64,000 bases of DNA, taken from the NCBI RefSeq assembly GCF_028291725.1, contig NZ_JAQGNT010000098.1:23479-87478 (forward strand), written 5' to 3'. Below, in pieces: positions 1 to 8,836 of the stretch. Both the position numbers and the translations under genes were made by a program. Origin of the DNA: Hydrocarboniphaga sp. Its GTDB lineage: Bacteria; Pseudomonadota; Gammaproteobacteria; Nevskiales; Nevskiaceae. Every line of letters starts with the position of its first letter. Position 1 is the first letter of the stretch. The notes under the pieces were generated by a model. That model saw nothing but the letters and a program-made list of their open reading frames with translations. It was not told the origin of the DNA and searched no databases.

Positions 1-468
1 CGCCAAAAGGCGAGCCAATAACCAGCTGAGCACCAGGCCGAGGACGGTGCACACAACGGTCAGTGCCAACAGTCGCTCTTCGAGCCGTTCTAGCGGCTCC
101 ATATCGATGCCGACGAACAGATGGCTTCCTTTGACGTCCTGCCGGCCGACGTAGAACTCCCGGCCATCGATCATGACATCGTCATGGATGCCGGGGGGAA
201 CCTGCTTCAAGGGGGCCGGAATATCAGCGTCGGTGCTGGCAATGTATCGCCATATGTCTTCGGATTCATGCGGCTCATGCTCGGTATCGGTTTCGTAATC
301 CTTCACCAGCTCTTGCAGCTCCTGCTGAACGCGAGTCGCCAGCAGCTCGTATTCCAGATATTCGATGAACTGCGACACCGCAAGGTAGAAGCCCGCCGAA
401 AGCAGGATGACGACCAGCAGAATGGCGCCTACGAAGCGGGTTCTGAGACTGAATCTGGTGCTGAGCAT
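1..468 (-). CDS. Two-component sensor histidine kinase, N-terminal part (runs off the left edge)
   Basis: Only the first 156 codons are present; the frame is still open at base 1. Residues 13-31 form a hydrophobic segment after a basic start (MLSTRFSLRTRF), residues about 32-133 form a periplasmic-type sensor segment rich in acidic residues, and a second hydrophobic segment starts near residue 134. This is the usual layout of a membrane-bound sensor kinase; the HAMP, histidine and ATPase domains would lie outside the window. The ATG is two bases after the stop of the response regulator, so the two genes form one transcript and very likely a cognate pair. The kinase call rests on architecture and neighbour; no catalytic motif is visible. 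Confidence 0.75.
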   Translation of the reverse strand, partial: MLSTRFSLRTRFVGAILLVVILLSAGFYLAVSQFIEYLEYELLATRVQQELQELVKDYETDTEHEPHESEDIWRYIASTDADIPAPLKQVPPGIHDDVMIDGREFYVGRQDVKGSHLFVGIDMEPLERLEERLLALTVVCTVLGLVLSWLLARLLA

Positions 469-470
469 GT

Positions 471-1172
471 TCAATGATCCGGTTCAACGATCCGGTATCC
501 GATGCCGTGAACCGTATGCAGCATCTTTACCGCCTCACCCTGATCGATCGCGATCCGCAGTGCATGGATATGCAGACGCAGAGCGGCGTCGCTATTAGGC
601 GGATTTTCACCCCAGATGGCGTGCTGAGCCTCGGCTCGGCTGACCACGTTCGGCGAAGCCCGCATCAAGGCCTCGAGCAATTTCAGAACCGACGGCGTCA
701 AATCGATCAGCCGCTCACGGCGCCGGACGAGCAGGGTGCCGGTATCAAAGTGAAGCTCACCTACGCTGAGGACGCGGTCGGTCATCGCACCCGCGCGTCG
801 AGCCAGGACTTTAAGCCGCGCATAGAGCTCGTCGAGCGCAAACGGTTTGGTCAGATAGTCGTCGGCCCCGGCATCGAAGCCGGCCAGCTTGTCGCGAAGC
901 GTGTCTCGGGATGTCAGCATCAGAATCGGGGTATATCGTAGCCCGGACGAACGCAGCCGGGCGCTGATTGCAAGGCCGTCGAGCCCGGGCAGTGTCAGAT
1001 CCAGCACGATGACGTCGTAGGGGTTGACGACTGCCAGGTGAAGCCCGAGCACACCGTTCGCCGCGTAATCGACGATTTCGCGATGCTGCTCCAGATATTC
1101 GCCCACATTTTCCGCGATGTCCTGGTGATCCTCAATCAGCAATACGCGCACGATCACACCCGAACAAGGCAA
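471..1172 (-). CDS. OmpR/PhoB-family response regulator
   Basis: The 233-residue protein has an N-terminal receiver domain (LLIEDH acidic pocket, phosphoacceptor Asp58 in VLDLTLPG, Lys109 in LTKPF) and a C-terminal winged helix ending in HTVHGIGYRIVEP, the standard OmpR family ending. Family members bind DNA as phosphorylated dimers at direct repeats. A GTG at codon 8 (VRVLLIED) is a likely alternative start, since the first seven residues precede the conserved beta strand. It is transcribed with the downstream kinase and diverges from the PAP2/EptA pair. By analogy with PmrAB it may control those lipid A-modifying genes; that is inference from position, supported by the direct repeat at 1234-1255. 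Confidence 0.9.
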   Translation of the reverse strand: MPCSGVIVRVLLIEDHQDIAENVGEYLEQHREIVDYAANGVLGLHLAVVNPYDVIVLDLTLPGLDGLAISARLRSSGLRYTPILMLTSRDTLRDKLAGFDAGADDYLTKPFALDELYARLKVLARRAGAMTDRVLSVGELHFDTGTLLVRRRERLIDLTPSVLKLLEALMRASPNVVSRAEAQHAIWGENPPNSDAALRLHIHALRIAIDQGEAVKMLHTVHGIGYRIVEPDH

Positions 1173-1233
1173 GGCCGACAGGATACTGGAGCGGCATGTG
1201 CCGGACGACGTCGCCGGCCGATCTTATGAAATA

Positions 1234-1255
1234 TTAACGAATAGATTACGGATAA
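1234..1255. promoter_or_regulatory. Candidate OmpR-type direct repeat in the divergent promoter region
   Basis: An AT-rich patch in the otherwise GC-rich 156-bp divergent spacer holds TTAACGAATAG followed directly by ATTACGGATAA, giving an 11-bp period with 7 of 11 positions identical. The ATTAACG-N5-ATTACGG pattern resembles the tandem half-sites used by PmrA/OmpR-type regulators. It may serve the PAP2/EptA genes to the right, the regulator gene to the left, or both. No footprint or consensus search supports it. Confidence 0.4.
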
Positions 1256-1328
1256 AAAACGCCCCGAACTCGAAGATCCTGCGGAGCGCTGTATCGAGCC
1301 GCTCCGCTGCCGCTACTCTCGGGAACCC

Positions 1329-2066
1329 ATGCGCGTTCTGCTTCGATCTTGCCGTCCCTATTTCGTCCGGCTTGCTCCCTGCCTGGCATCGCTTGCTCCG
1401 TCCTACGCTCTCGCATCTCCGCCGGACGATCCGCATCCGGCCTGGACACGCAGTGGGGACGTACTACAGTGGGGGATCCCTGCCTTCGCTTTCGGCCTGA
1501 CTTATCTGCTGGACCCCGAGTCGGGGACTTCGAAATCGGGCGCTGCCGAAGTGCCGCCCGGCCTGAACTGGCCGGGGCCGCGCCTCGATAAATCCGAGCG
1601 GTACGACTTTCTGATTTCGTTTGCGCGGATGGAGGTAGTGACCTACGCGCTCAAGTACGGCGTGAACGAGGAGCGGCCTTATCATGGTGGAGGGCAGTCG
1701 TTTCCGTCGGGTCACGCCGCCTCGTCGTTCATGGGGGCCGAATTCATTCGCAAGAACTATGGTTGGGGCTGGGGAGGCCCGGCGTTGCTGGCGGCCACCT
1801 GGGTTGGATATACCCGAGTCGAGTCCTACAACCACTATTGGTACGACGTTGTGGCTGGAGCGGTGGTCGGCATCCTGTCCAATCACGATCTCGACGAGAT
1901 TCATTTCAAAGGCTCCAGCCTGCGGTTTGCGCCGGCCCTGATGGCGCGCTCCGGATCGACGGCTTCTGACTCGGCCTCATTCGAGCCGCAGTCCATCGGT
2001 GTGGCTGACGATCATCGCCTCGTCCCCGGGGTTCAGATCGAGTGGCGATTCGGAGCCCCGCGTTGA
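1329..2066 (+). CDS. PAP2-family phosphatase, exported (lipid phosphatase-like)
   Basis: The 245-residue protein starts with a probable signal peptide (basic start, hydrophobic to about residue 29, ALAS). It carries all three PAP2 signatures: K109-X6-R116-P117, P126-S127-G128-H129, and R163-X5-H169-X3-D173, whose two histidines are the catalytic pair in this superfamily. Such enzymes hydrolyse lipid phosphates, including lipid A phosphates in the LpxE/LpxF branch. The family alone does not fix the substrate, but the overlapping EptA-like gene downstream makes lipid A plausible. The C-terminal 60 residues are polar and not recognised. Confidence 0.85.
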   Translation: MRVLLRSCRPYFVRLAPCLASLAPSYALASPPDDPHPAWTRSGDVLQWGIPAFAFGLTYLLDPESGTSKSGAAEVPPGLNWPGPRLDKSERYDFLISFARMEVVTYALKYGVNEERPYHGGGQSFPSGHAASSFMGAEFIRKNYGWGWGGPALLAATWVGYTRVESYNHYWYDVVAGAVVGILSNHDLDEIHFKGSSLRFAPALMARSGSTASDSASFEPQSIGVADDHRLVPGVQIEWRFGAPR

Positions 2067-3727
2067 ATCGTGTTGTCAGCTTGCTCAAGGGTCTCGTCCA
2101 GGGGCCGATCAAGGCAACGACTCTGACGGTCATCGTGGCGATCTACCTGACGACGATGCAGAACCATTCGTTCTGGCTGGCCGTGATCACCACGCTGCCA
2201 GCACATTTCGATTTTCAGCAGTACCTGTTCCTGGCTTGTCTGTTCGTGATTCTGAACGCGGCCCTGATCGTGCTGCTGTCGATACTGGGAGCGGGGCCGC
2301 TGCTGAAACCGGTGCTGATCGCGGTCCTGCTCATCGCGTCGGTCTGCAGCTACTTCATGGATGCTTTCGGCACGATCATCGACGAGGCGATGATCGTCAA
2401 CTCCTTGCAGACGGATGTGCATGAGGTCGGCGACCTGTTCTCCATCCCGTTTATCCTGCACATTCTGGGCTTCGGCGTGGTGCCCGCGATCTGGGTAGCG
2501 CGTGTGACGATCGTGGCGCAGCGATGGCAGCGCAGCTTGATGCAGCGGAGTCTGCTGGCGGGGCTGGCGCTTGTCGTGCTGATCGGCGGAATCGCCGCCG
2601 ACTACAAGCAGATGTCCTTGTGGGCTCGACCCAACAAGCAGGTGCGGCTTTATATCAACCCGAGCTACCCGATCTATTCGGCCTTCCAGAACGCCCGCGA
2701 CACGCTGAGCGTGAAAAAGAATGTTCCGCTGATCAAGCTCGCTACCGACGCAAAGCGAGGTGCGAAAGCAGGCAGGCCGCTGCTGGTGGTCGTCGTCATT
2801 GGCGAGACCGCCCGCGCCCGGAATTTCAGCCTGCTCGGCTATGAGCGGCCGAGCAATCCGGAACTGGCCAAGGTTCCTGGCCTGATCAGCTACGAACAGG
2901 TCAGCTCGTGCGGAACCTCGACGGCAATCTCGGTGCCCTGCATGTTCTCGGGCCTGGGGCGCGCATCGTTCAGCCGCGACAAGGCCAGGGAACAGGAGAA
3001 CCTGCTGGACGTGGTCAAACGAACCGGCATCGACGTGCTCTGGCGCGACAACAATTCGGGCTGCAAGGGCGTGTGCGCCCGAGTGGCGACCGATGATCTG
3101 TTTCGCAAACACGATGACGCGCTGTGCAACTCCGAGGAGTGTCTGGACGAGATTCTGCTGAAGGGCCTGGATCTGTCGCCGGCCGCCGCGGGCAGGGACG
3201 AGTTGCTGGTTCTCCATCAGAAAGGCAGCCACGGGCCGGCCTACTTCAAGCGATATCCTGCCGAATACCGGCGTTTTGTGCCGGAGTGTGCGCGCGACGA
3301 CGTGCAATCCTGCAGCCGGGAGGAGATCACCAACGCTTACGACAACACGATCGTCTACACCGATCATGTGCTGACAAGCCTGATCGATATCCTGCAGGCG
3401 CATGCGGCAAGCCTGGATTCGGTGATGCTGTATGTCTCCGATCACGGCGAGAGCCTGGGCGAGAACGGCATCTACCTGCATGGCCTGCCGTACTCGATCG
3501 CACCGGCCGAGCAGACCCACGTGCCGATGCTGGCGTGGCTTTCCGAGGGCGCCAGGCAAAGCCAGGGTGTGGATCTGCAATGCCTGATGGCATCGCGGAG
3601 CAAGCCGGCGTCGCACGACAATCTTTTCGACACCGTTCTCGGTTTGTTCCATATCGAGACCGAGCGCTACCGCGCCGACCTCGATCTGTTTCAGGCCTGC
3701 CGCGGCGTCAATCGCGCAGCAGGCTGA
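2042..3727 (+). CDS. eptA: Phosphoethanolamine--lipid A transferase (EptA/MCR family)
   Basis: The 561-residue protein has about five N-terminal membrane helices (residues 25-185) and a periplasmic alkaline-phosphatase-like domain. Visible catalytic elements are Glu255 in VIGETARARNFSLLGY, the nucleophile Thr294 in CGTSTAISVPCMFS with flanking cysteines 290 and 300, and the metal-binding SDHGES near the C-terminus. EptA enzymes move phosphoethanolamine from phosphatidylethanolamine to lipid A, lowering surface charge and giving resistance to cationic peptides. The GTG start chosen overlaps the PAP2 gene by 25 bp; a TTG at 2063 is an alternative. The last 20 bp overlap the convergent gene at 3708. 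Confidence 0.92.
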   Translation: MAIRSPALNRVVSLLKGLVQGPIKATTLTVIVAIYLTTMQNHSFWLAVITTLPAHFDFQQYLFLACLFVILNAALIVLLSILGAGPLLKPVLIAVLLIASVCSYFMDAFGTIIDEAMIVNSLQTDVHEVGDLFSIPFILHILGFGVVPAIWVARVTIVAQRWQRSLMQRSLLAGLALVVLIGGIAADYKQMSLWARPNKQVRLYINPSYPIYSAFQNARDTLSVKKNVPLIKLATDAKRGAKAGRPLLVVVVIGETARARNFSLLGYERPSNPELAKVPGLISYEQVSSCGTSTAISVPCMFSGLGRASFSRDKAREQENLLDVVKRTGIDVLWRDNNSGCKGVCARVATDDLFRKHDDALCNSEECLDEILLKGLDLSPAAAGRDELLVLHQKGSHGPAYFKRYPAEYRRFVPECARDDVQSCSREEITNAYDNTIVYTDHVLTSLIDILQAHAASLDSVMLYVSDHGESLGENGIYLHGLPYSIAPAEQTHVPMLAWLSEGARQSQGVDLQCLMASRSKPASHDNLFDTVLGLFHIETERYRADLDLFQACRGVNRAAG

Positions 3728-4088
3728 CTCCGCCGACGATCATCGCAACGCCCAGGTATCGGCTGATTTCGATCGGCTCGGCAAACACCCAGTGCGAGCC
3801 CAGCAAGACGCTGACGTAGGTTATCGCCGTGGCGGGGAATGCAAGGCTCAACTCGCTGCGTCGAAGGATCAGCATCCAGCTGGCGAAAGTCCCGATGTAG
3901 CAGGCCGCCGCGGCGAGCGCGGCTGGCGTGTGGAGTACCAGGCCGAGCCAGGCGATGCTCGCGGACGGATCACCCAGTGCTGTTCCCGCCGACTTCAGCA
4001 GCAGCTGGAGTGTCGTCTCGCTGGCGATCAGGATGATCCACAGCGGCATTGCGCTGCGCGGCCGGGCCAACACGGCGGCGGTGTTCAT
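3708..4088 (-). CDS. Small EamA/SMR-type membrane protein (ArnF-like)
   Basis: The protein has 126 residues with four hydrophobic segments and the SELSLAFPATAITYVSV pattern typical of the drug/metabolite transporter half-size branch. ArnE and ArnF, which flip undecaprenyl-phosphate-aminoarabinose, are the best known paired members with this size. The gene lies 16 bp after a sibling of the same fold, so the two probably form a heterodimer. Its 3' end overlaps eptA head-on by 20 bp. The ArnE/F likeness is a family-level guess; no arn biosynthetic genes are in the window, so the cargo is unknown. Confidence 0.75.
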   Translation of the reverse strand: MNTAAVLARPRSAMPLWIILIASETTLQLLLKSAGTALGDPSASIAWLGLVLHTPAALAAAACYIGTFASWMLILRRSELSLAFPATAITYVSVLLGSHWVFAEPIEISRYLGVAMIVGGVSLLRD

Positions 4089-4104
4089 CGCAAGCTCGCG
4101 TTCA

Positions 4105-4479
4105 TCACTGGATTCCCGTGCATACGAGCGCGGCGCCGAGCGTAATCAGGCCGCAGCCGGCCCAGCGCCGGCGCGAAATCGCCTCTCCCAGCACCGCGCG
4201 GCTGACGATCAGCACACCGCAGTAGCTCAGGCTGGCCAGTGGGAACGCGATGCTCAGCTGGACGCGGCTCAACACCGCGAGCCACAGAAAGAATTCACAG
4301 GCATAGGCGGCGATGCCGAGCAGCAGCCATCGCTGCGTAAACAGTCGCAGCCAGAACGCCGGCCGCCTTGCATCGGCGTGCGAGTCTCCGATGCCGTTGA
4401 GTCCGAGCTTGAAGCCCAGCTGTCCGAACACGTCGAGAACAATCGTGGCGGCGATCAGCAGTAGGGTGCTCGGGATCAA
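4105..4479 (-). CDS. Small EamA/SMR-type membrane protein (ArnE-like)
   Basis: The protein has 124 residues and four predicted membrane segments. It contains SRVQLSIAFPLASLSYCGV, the same helix-3 signature as its neighbour (SELSLAFPATAITYVSV), and GQLGFKLGLN in helix 1, a common SMR/EamA glutamine-containing pattern. Two adjacent unequal half-size members usually insert in opposite orientation and work as a pair. It starts 29 bp after the outer-membrane factor gene on the same strand, so it probably belongs to the same transcript as the tripartite exporter. The transported substrate cannot be read from sequence. Confidence 0.75.
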   Translation of the reverse strand: MIPSTLLLIAATIVLDVFGQLGFKLGLNGIGDSHADARRPAFWLRLFTQRWLLLGIAAYACEFFLWLAVLSRVQLSIAFPLASLSYCGVLIVSRAVLGEAISRRRWAGCGLITLGAALVCTGIQ

Positions 4480-4508
4480 AGGGAGGTTCCTTGGGCTTGA
4501 CGGCTGCG

Positions 4509-5960
4509 CTAGCGGACGGCGTTGTCGGCGGTGCCGACCCAGTCGCGGTGCGGCATCGCCTGATCTGGATTCCAGCCGCCGCCGAGCGCCTGGTACAGCG
4601 CGACCAGGCCGGCCAGTTGTTCCCGGTAAGCGAACAGGGCCTGGCCGTCACGGTCGAGTAGACGCTCCTCTACGTCGAGACGATCAAAACGGGACGAGCG
4701 GCCGGCGTCGATCTGCGCCGCAACCTGCCGCAGTTGCGCTTGCTCGATCATCGTATCGGCGTTGCTGCGCTGCGCGCTTTCCACTGCAGCCTGGTAGTCG
4801 AGTAGCGCGCGCTCGACTTCGGCGAGTGCCTGTCGGACCGCTTTGCGATACTCGAGCACGGCGGCATCGTCGCGCCAGCGGCTGGCGTCCAGCTCGGCCT
4901 TCAGTCGGCCGGCATCGAAGATCGGCAAGCTGATGTCCGGGCCAATTCCAAAAACGGTACTGCCGGCCTTGGCCAGATTGCGCACCGCGCCGGTGACGAA
5001 GCCGGCCTTTGCCGTCAGCGCGACTTGCGGAAACAGATCGGCATGCGCCACCGCGATCTCTGCATGAGCCGACTGCAGACGGGCTTCGGCCGCCAGCAGA
5101 TCGGGACGCCGTTCCAGCAGGCTGGACGGCAAGCCTTCCGGCGGCGGCTGGGCCTGCACGCTGCCGCGCAGTGTTGATTCGCTCAGCTGCAGATCTTCCG
5201 GATTCTTGCCAAGCAGCAAAGCCAGTGTCGATACCGCGAGTTGGCGTTCGCGGCCGATCGCCGCGAGCCTGGCCTCGCAGTCGCTGCTCGCCAGCCGTGC
5301 GGCTGCTACCGGCGTATTGCCGGTGCGGCCGGCGCTTTGCCGGAGCTGCGATAGCCTCAGCCGCTGATCCGCGATATCGAGCCGTTGCTGCTCGATGCGC
5401 CGTCTTTCATCGAGCATGCGCAGATCGAAGTAGGTATTGGCAACCATGCTCAGCAGGCCGATCTGCACCGTGCCGGCATCGGCCAGACTCGCCCGATAGT
5501 CCGCGTGGGCGGCGAGTTCCTGATTGTGGACCCGCTGCCAGAAATCCAGTTCGTAGCTGGCGTTGAACGACAGCTCGAAGATGTTGGAATCGACATCGAC
5601 ACGCCCGCTATTGGTCGTGCGTAGCTGCGTGCTGACCGGATCGGTGGGCAGGCCATTGAATCCGACCACAGGAAATTTCGCGGCGTGCGCAACCGTGACG
5701 CTGTCCCGAGCCTCGAGTACGCGGTCGACCGCGATCGCCAGGTCGGGGTTGTTCGCGATCGCGCTCTGCAGCAGCTGCAGTAGCTCCGGGTCAGCGAAGC
5801 CAGCCCACCAGGCCTCGGCAGTGGGGGTCGAGACCGCGACGGTCGCCGTGTCCCACTGGCTGGGCAGCGAAACGGCCGGTCGTTGATAGTCCGGCTCCAG
5901 CGCGCAGGCTGCCAGCAGGGCTACGGTCAGCGCCGCGACCGTGATCGATAGCCGGCGCAT
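4509..5960 (-). CDS. NodT-family outer-membrane efflux lipoprotein
   Basis: The 483-residue protein has a lipoprotein signal (VALLAACALEPDYQRP, lipobox cysteine at about residue 19), then duplicated helical-hairpin OEP domains, including the LLERRPDLLAAEARLQSA motif common to TolC/OprM/NodT proteins. It would form the trimeric outer-membrane duct of a tripartite exporter. The ATG overlaps the stop of the HlyD adaptor gene by ATGA, indicating translational coupling. Length is normal for the family. Confidence 0.9.
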   Translation of the reverse strand: MRRLSITVAALTVALLAACALEPDYQRPAVSLPSQWDTATVAVSTPTAEAWWAGFADPELLQLLQSAIANNPDLAIAVDRVLEARDSVTVAHAAKFPVVGFNGLPTDPVSTQLRTTNSGRVDVDSNIFELSFNASYELDFWQRVHNQELAAHADYRASLADAGTVQIGLLSMVANTYFDLRMLDERRRIEQQRLDIADQRLRLSQLRQSAGRTGNTPVAAARLASSDCEARLAAIGRERQLAVSTLALLLGKNPEDLQLSESTLRGSVQAQPPPEGLPSSLLERRPDLLAAEARLQSAHAEIAVAHADLFPQVALTAKAGFVTGAVRNLAKAGSTVFGIGPDISLPIFDAGRLKAELDASRWRDDAAVLEYRKAVRQALAEVERALLDYQAAVESAQRSNADTMIEQAQLRQVAAQIDAGRSSRFDRLDVEERLLDRDGQALFAYREQLAGLVALYQALGGGWNPDQAMPHRDWVGTADNAVR

Positions 5961-6895
5961 CAGTGGCTGCCGCGAAAGCGGACCAGCACGCGCTGTCCGA
6001 TCAGCAGATCATTGTTGTCGACCGACAGCACGCACTCGACCACCCGATCGTCTTTGGCCGCGGCTCGCAGCTCGGGCAGCGTCTGTACCGGCCCGACCGC
6101 GTGCGCCACGCGCAGCACCCGTGCTTCGTAGAGTTTCATGTCGTCGTATTCGGGGGCGACTTCCGCGGTCATGCCGCTGGTGACCTGGCCGAACAGGCGC
6201 TCGTCGAGTTCGGCGCGGACGATGCGCGGCCCGTTGCCGACGAAAGACAACAGGGCGCTACCCGGCGCCACGGTATCGCCGACATGGGTCGAGACGCGCA
6301 GGATCTCGCCCGCGGCGGGCGCGCGCAGCTCGCCGCGCTTCAGGCGCTGCTGCAACTGCAGTGTCTGGAGTTGCGCCGCATGTTCCGCGAGATCTGCGAG
6401 CGTGATCTGCGATTGCAGATCCGCCAGACGCGCGCTGGCGCCACGCAGTTCGTCGGCGGATTCGGCCTGGGCTGCCACCAGCGGCGTCAGCCGCGTGATT
6501 TCCGCACGCAGGCGCGTCAGCTGCGCGGCCAGGGCGATCTGTTCGGCGTGCCGCCGCTGAATGTCGATCGCGGCGGCGCGCAGCTCCAGCATCGTCGGCC
6601 CATCGTCGAGTTTTAACAGCAGATCGCCGGCTGCGACGCTCTGGCCTTCGTGAACCATCAGCGATTGCACAGTGCCTTCCGTGCGGATGCCGAGCCGCTG
6701 AATGCCGCCTTCGACATCGACCCAGCCGGGTGCGGTCGCGACGAGCGGATTCTGCACGGCGCCGGCTACGGCCTTGGTCGGCGCCTGGTGCAGCAGTGCA
6801 AGCGCCGCGGCGGCGGTGGCCGCGATCAGGCAGCCGGCAATCAACAGCCATCGGGATCGCGACACGAGCACCTGAGTACGAACGCGCTCTTTCAT
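5960..6895 (-). CDS. HlyD-family periplasmic adaptor of an ABC exporter
   Basis: The 311-residue protein has one N-terminal membrane anchor (residues about 14-33), a first biotinyl-lipoyl half (GTVQSLMVHEGQSVAAGDLLLKLDDG), a long alpha-helical hairpin with heptads, a second lipoyl half (LRAPAAGEILRVSTHVGDTVAPGSAL) and a beta-barrel. It resembles DevB/MacA-type membrane fusion proteins that connect an inner-membrane ABC pump to the outer-membrane duct. It overlaps both neighbours by 4 bp (ATGA). Confidence 0.9.
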   Translation of the reverse strand: MKERVRTQVLVSRSRWLLIAGCLIAATAAAALALLHQAPTKAVAGAVQNPLVATAPGWVDVEGGIQRLGIRTEGTVQSLMVHEGQSVAAGDLLLKLDDGPTMLELRAAAIDIQRRHAEQIALAAQLTRLRAEITRLTPLVAAQAESADELRGASARLADLQSQITLADLAEHAAQLQTLQLQQRLKRGELRAPAAGEILRVSTHVGDTVAPGSALLSFVGNGPRIVRAELDERLFGQVTSGMTAEVAPEYDDMKLYEARVLRVAHAVGPVQTLPELRAAAKDDRVVECVLSVDNNDLLIGQRVLVRFRGSH

Positions 6896-7626
6896 GCGAT
6901 GTCCTTGTGTGATTTCGGGCGCTCGTCGCTGATGATCACGCCGTCCCGCATTTCGACGATGCGGTCGGCGTGGCCGCTCAGACGCGGGTCGTGAGTGACG
7001 GTCAGCACCGTCGCGTGCCGCTCACGCGCGATCTTTTTGAGCAGGCCGATGACGACCTCGCTGTTGGCGCTATCCAGTGCGCTGGTCGGCTCGTCGGCGA
7101 GCAATACGTCGGGCTCGGTGACCAGCGCGCGCGCGATCGCCACGCGCTGCTTTTCGCCGCCGGACATCAGCGCCGGGCGCAGCTTCGAGCGCGCCGACAA
7201 GCCCATTTCATCCAGCGCATCGCGCGCCCGGCCGATGGCGATGGCCGGCGCGACACCGGCGAATTTCAAAGGCAGCGCAACCTGTTCGACCGCCGTCAGC
7301 GCGGGGAACAGGTTGAACCCCTGGAATACGAAGCCGAAATGGCGGAAGCGGAAGCGCTCGAGATCGGCGTCGCTCAGCGACCAGATGCCGGTGTGCAACA
7401 CCGTGACGCTGCCGGATTGAGGCCGCAGCAGGCCGCCGAGCGCGGCCAGCAGCGTCGATTTTCCGGAGCCGGACGCGCCGATCAGCAGTGTGAGTTCACC
7501 GGGCCAAAGTCGCAGCGACAGCTGGTCCAGCACCGTTCGCGCTGCCGCGCCGCGTCCGTAGACCCGGCTCAGGCCGACGGCCTCGATGCTCGGTTTCATC
7601 GTGGATCTGGCGCCGATGGAACTCAT
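6892..7626 (-). CDS. ABC transporter ATP-binding protein (LolD/MacB/DevA type)
   Basis: The 244-residue nucleotide-binding domain shows Walker A GASGSGKST, Q-loop GFVFQGFNLFPALT, signature MSGGEKQRVAIARAL, Walker B VLLADEPTSALD and the switch histidine in VTHDPR. The sequence falls in the LolD/MacB/DevA subfamily, which powers FtsX-type permeases by mechanotransmission rather than by classic import or export. A second ATG at 7599 (MKPSIEAVGL) is a possible start. It follows the permease by one base and overlaps the adaptor gene. Confidence 0.93.
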   Translation of the reverse strand: MSSIGARSTMKPSIEAVGLSRVYGRGAAARTVLDQLSLRLWPGELTLLIGASGSGKSTLLAALGGLLRPQSGSVTVLHTGIWSLSDADLERFRFRHFGFVFQGFNLFPALTAVEQVALPLKFAGVAPAIAIGRARDALDEMGLSARSKLRPALMSGGEKQRVAIARALVTEPDVLLADEPTSALDSANSEVVIGLLKKIARERHATVLTVTHDPRLSGHADRIVEMRDGVIISDERPKSHKDIA

Positions 7627-7627
7627 G

Positions 7628-8782
7628 TCAGCGCAGCAGTTCCACGGGTTCGAGCCGGTATAGTTCGCGCAGCGCGAGCAGGCCCGACATCACCGCGGTC
7701 GCGATGCTCAGCAGTGCGGCGCTGACGATCGCCCAGGGGGTCAGCGTCAGCGGGATATAGAAGCTGCGTGCGAGCAGGCTGGCGACTGCCGACAACACCA
7801 GCGTCGCCAGCGCGCCGCACAAGCCGATCCACAGTGACTGCTCCAGAATCACGGCCGACAACCGGCGCGCCGGCACGCCGATCGCGCGGAACGTCGCGTA
7901 TTCGCGCAGCGAGCCGAGGATCACGCCGCGCAGCGTCTGGCTGGTAATGACGATGCCGATAACCAGGCCGAGCATCGACGAAAACAAAAAGCCCGCGCCG
8001 ACGCCAGACTCGAGCAGCCAGTAGCGCTGCGACTGCATCGAGAATTCCGCCGCGGTCCATACCCGATAGACCGGACGCCGCATCAGGCTCTGCAGCTGAT
8101 CACGGACGCTGCCGGCGTCGGCACCGGCGAGTAGTTGCACCAGCACGAAGCTCACCGGATCATCGGCATCGGTATCGGCGTCTGCGGCATGCGCGGCCAA
8201 GGCGCGCTCGGTCTGCTCGGACGCAAACACATAGGCGCTGCCGATGCTGCGCAGCCCGCTGGTCACGCCCACCACGCGCACCCGCCGTCCGTTGACCTCG
8301 GCCAGTTGGCCGAGCGCGATGCCGGGCTCGATGCCGAGCTTGGCCAGGTCGCCGCGATCCACCAGCACCGACATCGGCGCCGAGAGCCGCGCGCACAGCG
8401 CTGCGCGCAGCACCTCGGGGCAGGCGATCGATCGCCCCTCGGGCCGCAGCCCCACCAGGCTGACCGCGACCCGTGTGGCGGTGCCCGAGCGCCAGTCGGC
8501 GTCGTGCAACTGCATCGTCTCGGTGTGGATCACCTGCGGATGCAGGCCTGCGAGTGCGGCCAGGCGCGCCGGGATGTCTCTGGATTGCTCGAAGCTCTGG
8601 GTCTCGGGCGAGGTGATCCACAGATCCGCCGATGCGGTATCGACCAGCACGGTGACGCTGCCGAACATGCCGAGCAGCAGGCCCAGCTGCACCAGCATCA
8701 GCACGCCGGCAAAAGCCACCGACAGCAGCGCCGGCACGAAGCGGCGCCAGTCGTGAAGCAGAATCGAGCATGCGAGCGACAT
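7628..8782 (-). CDS. FtsX-like ABC permease (DevC/MacB type)
   Basis: The protein has about 384 residues: one membrane helix near the N-terminus (residues 15-38), a periplasmic domain of about 210 residues, then three C-terminal helices with an FtsX signature (LRGVILGSLREYATFRAIGVPARRLS). This is the topology of DevC, the partner of DevA and DevB. I chose the ATG at 8782 (MSLACSILLHDW); a TTG nine bases upstream is open. First gene of the operon that continues through the ATPase, adaptor, outer-membrane factor and ArnE/F-like pair. Confidence 0.88.
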   Translation of the reverse strand: MSLACSILLHDWRRFVPALLSVAFAGVLMLVQLGLLLGMFGSVTVLVDTASADLWITSPETQSFEQSRDIPARLAALAGLHPQVIHTETMQLHDADWRSGTATRVAVSLVGLRPEGRSIACPEVLRAALCARLSAPMSVLVDRGDLAKLGIEPGIALGQLAEVNGRRVRVVGVTSGLRSIGSAYVFASEQTERALAAHAADADTDADDPVSFVLVQLLAGADAGSVRDQLQSLMRRPVYRVWTAAEFSMQSQRYWLLESGVGAGFLFSSMLGLVIGIVITSQTLRGVILGSLREYATFRAIGVPARRLSAVILEQSLWIGLCGALATLVLSAVASLLARSFYIPLTLTPWAIVSAALLSIATAVMSGLLALRELYRLEPVELLR

Positions 8783-8836
8783 TGGAATCAATCAGCGACG
8801 GGCGTTCGGCTGGTGCTGACTGCTAGCGGCGAGGGC

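Noticed and set aside
2033..3652. Long open frame opposite eptA
   Set aside because: It mirrors eptA, whose catalytic motifs are intact; the antisense protein is rich in His, Arg and Gln with no fold. GC-rich codon bias leaves the opposite strand open.
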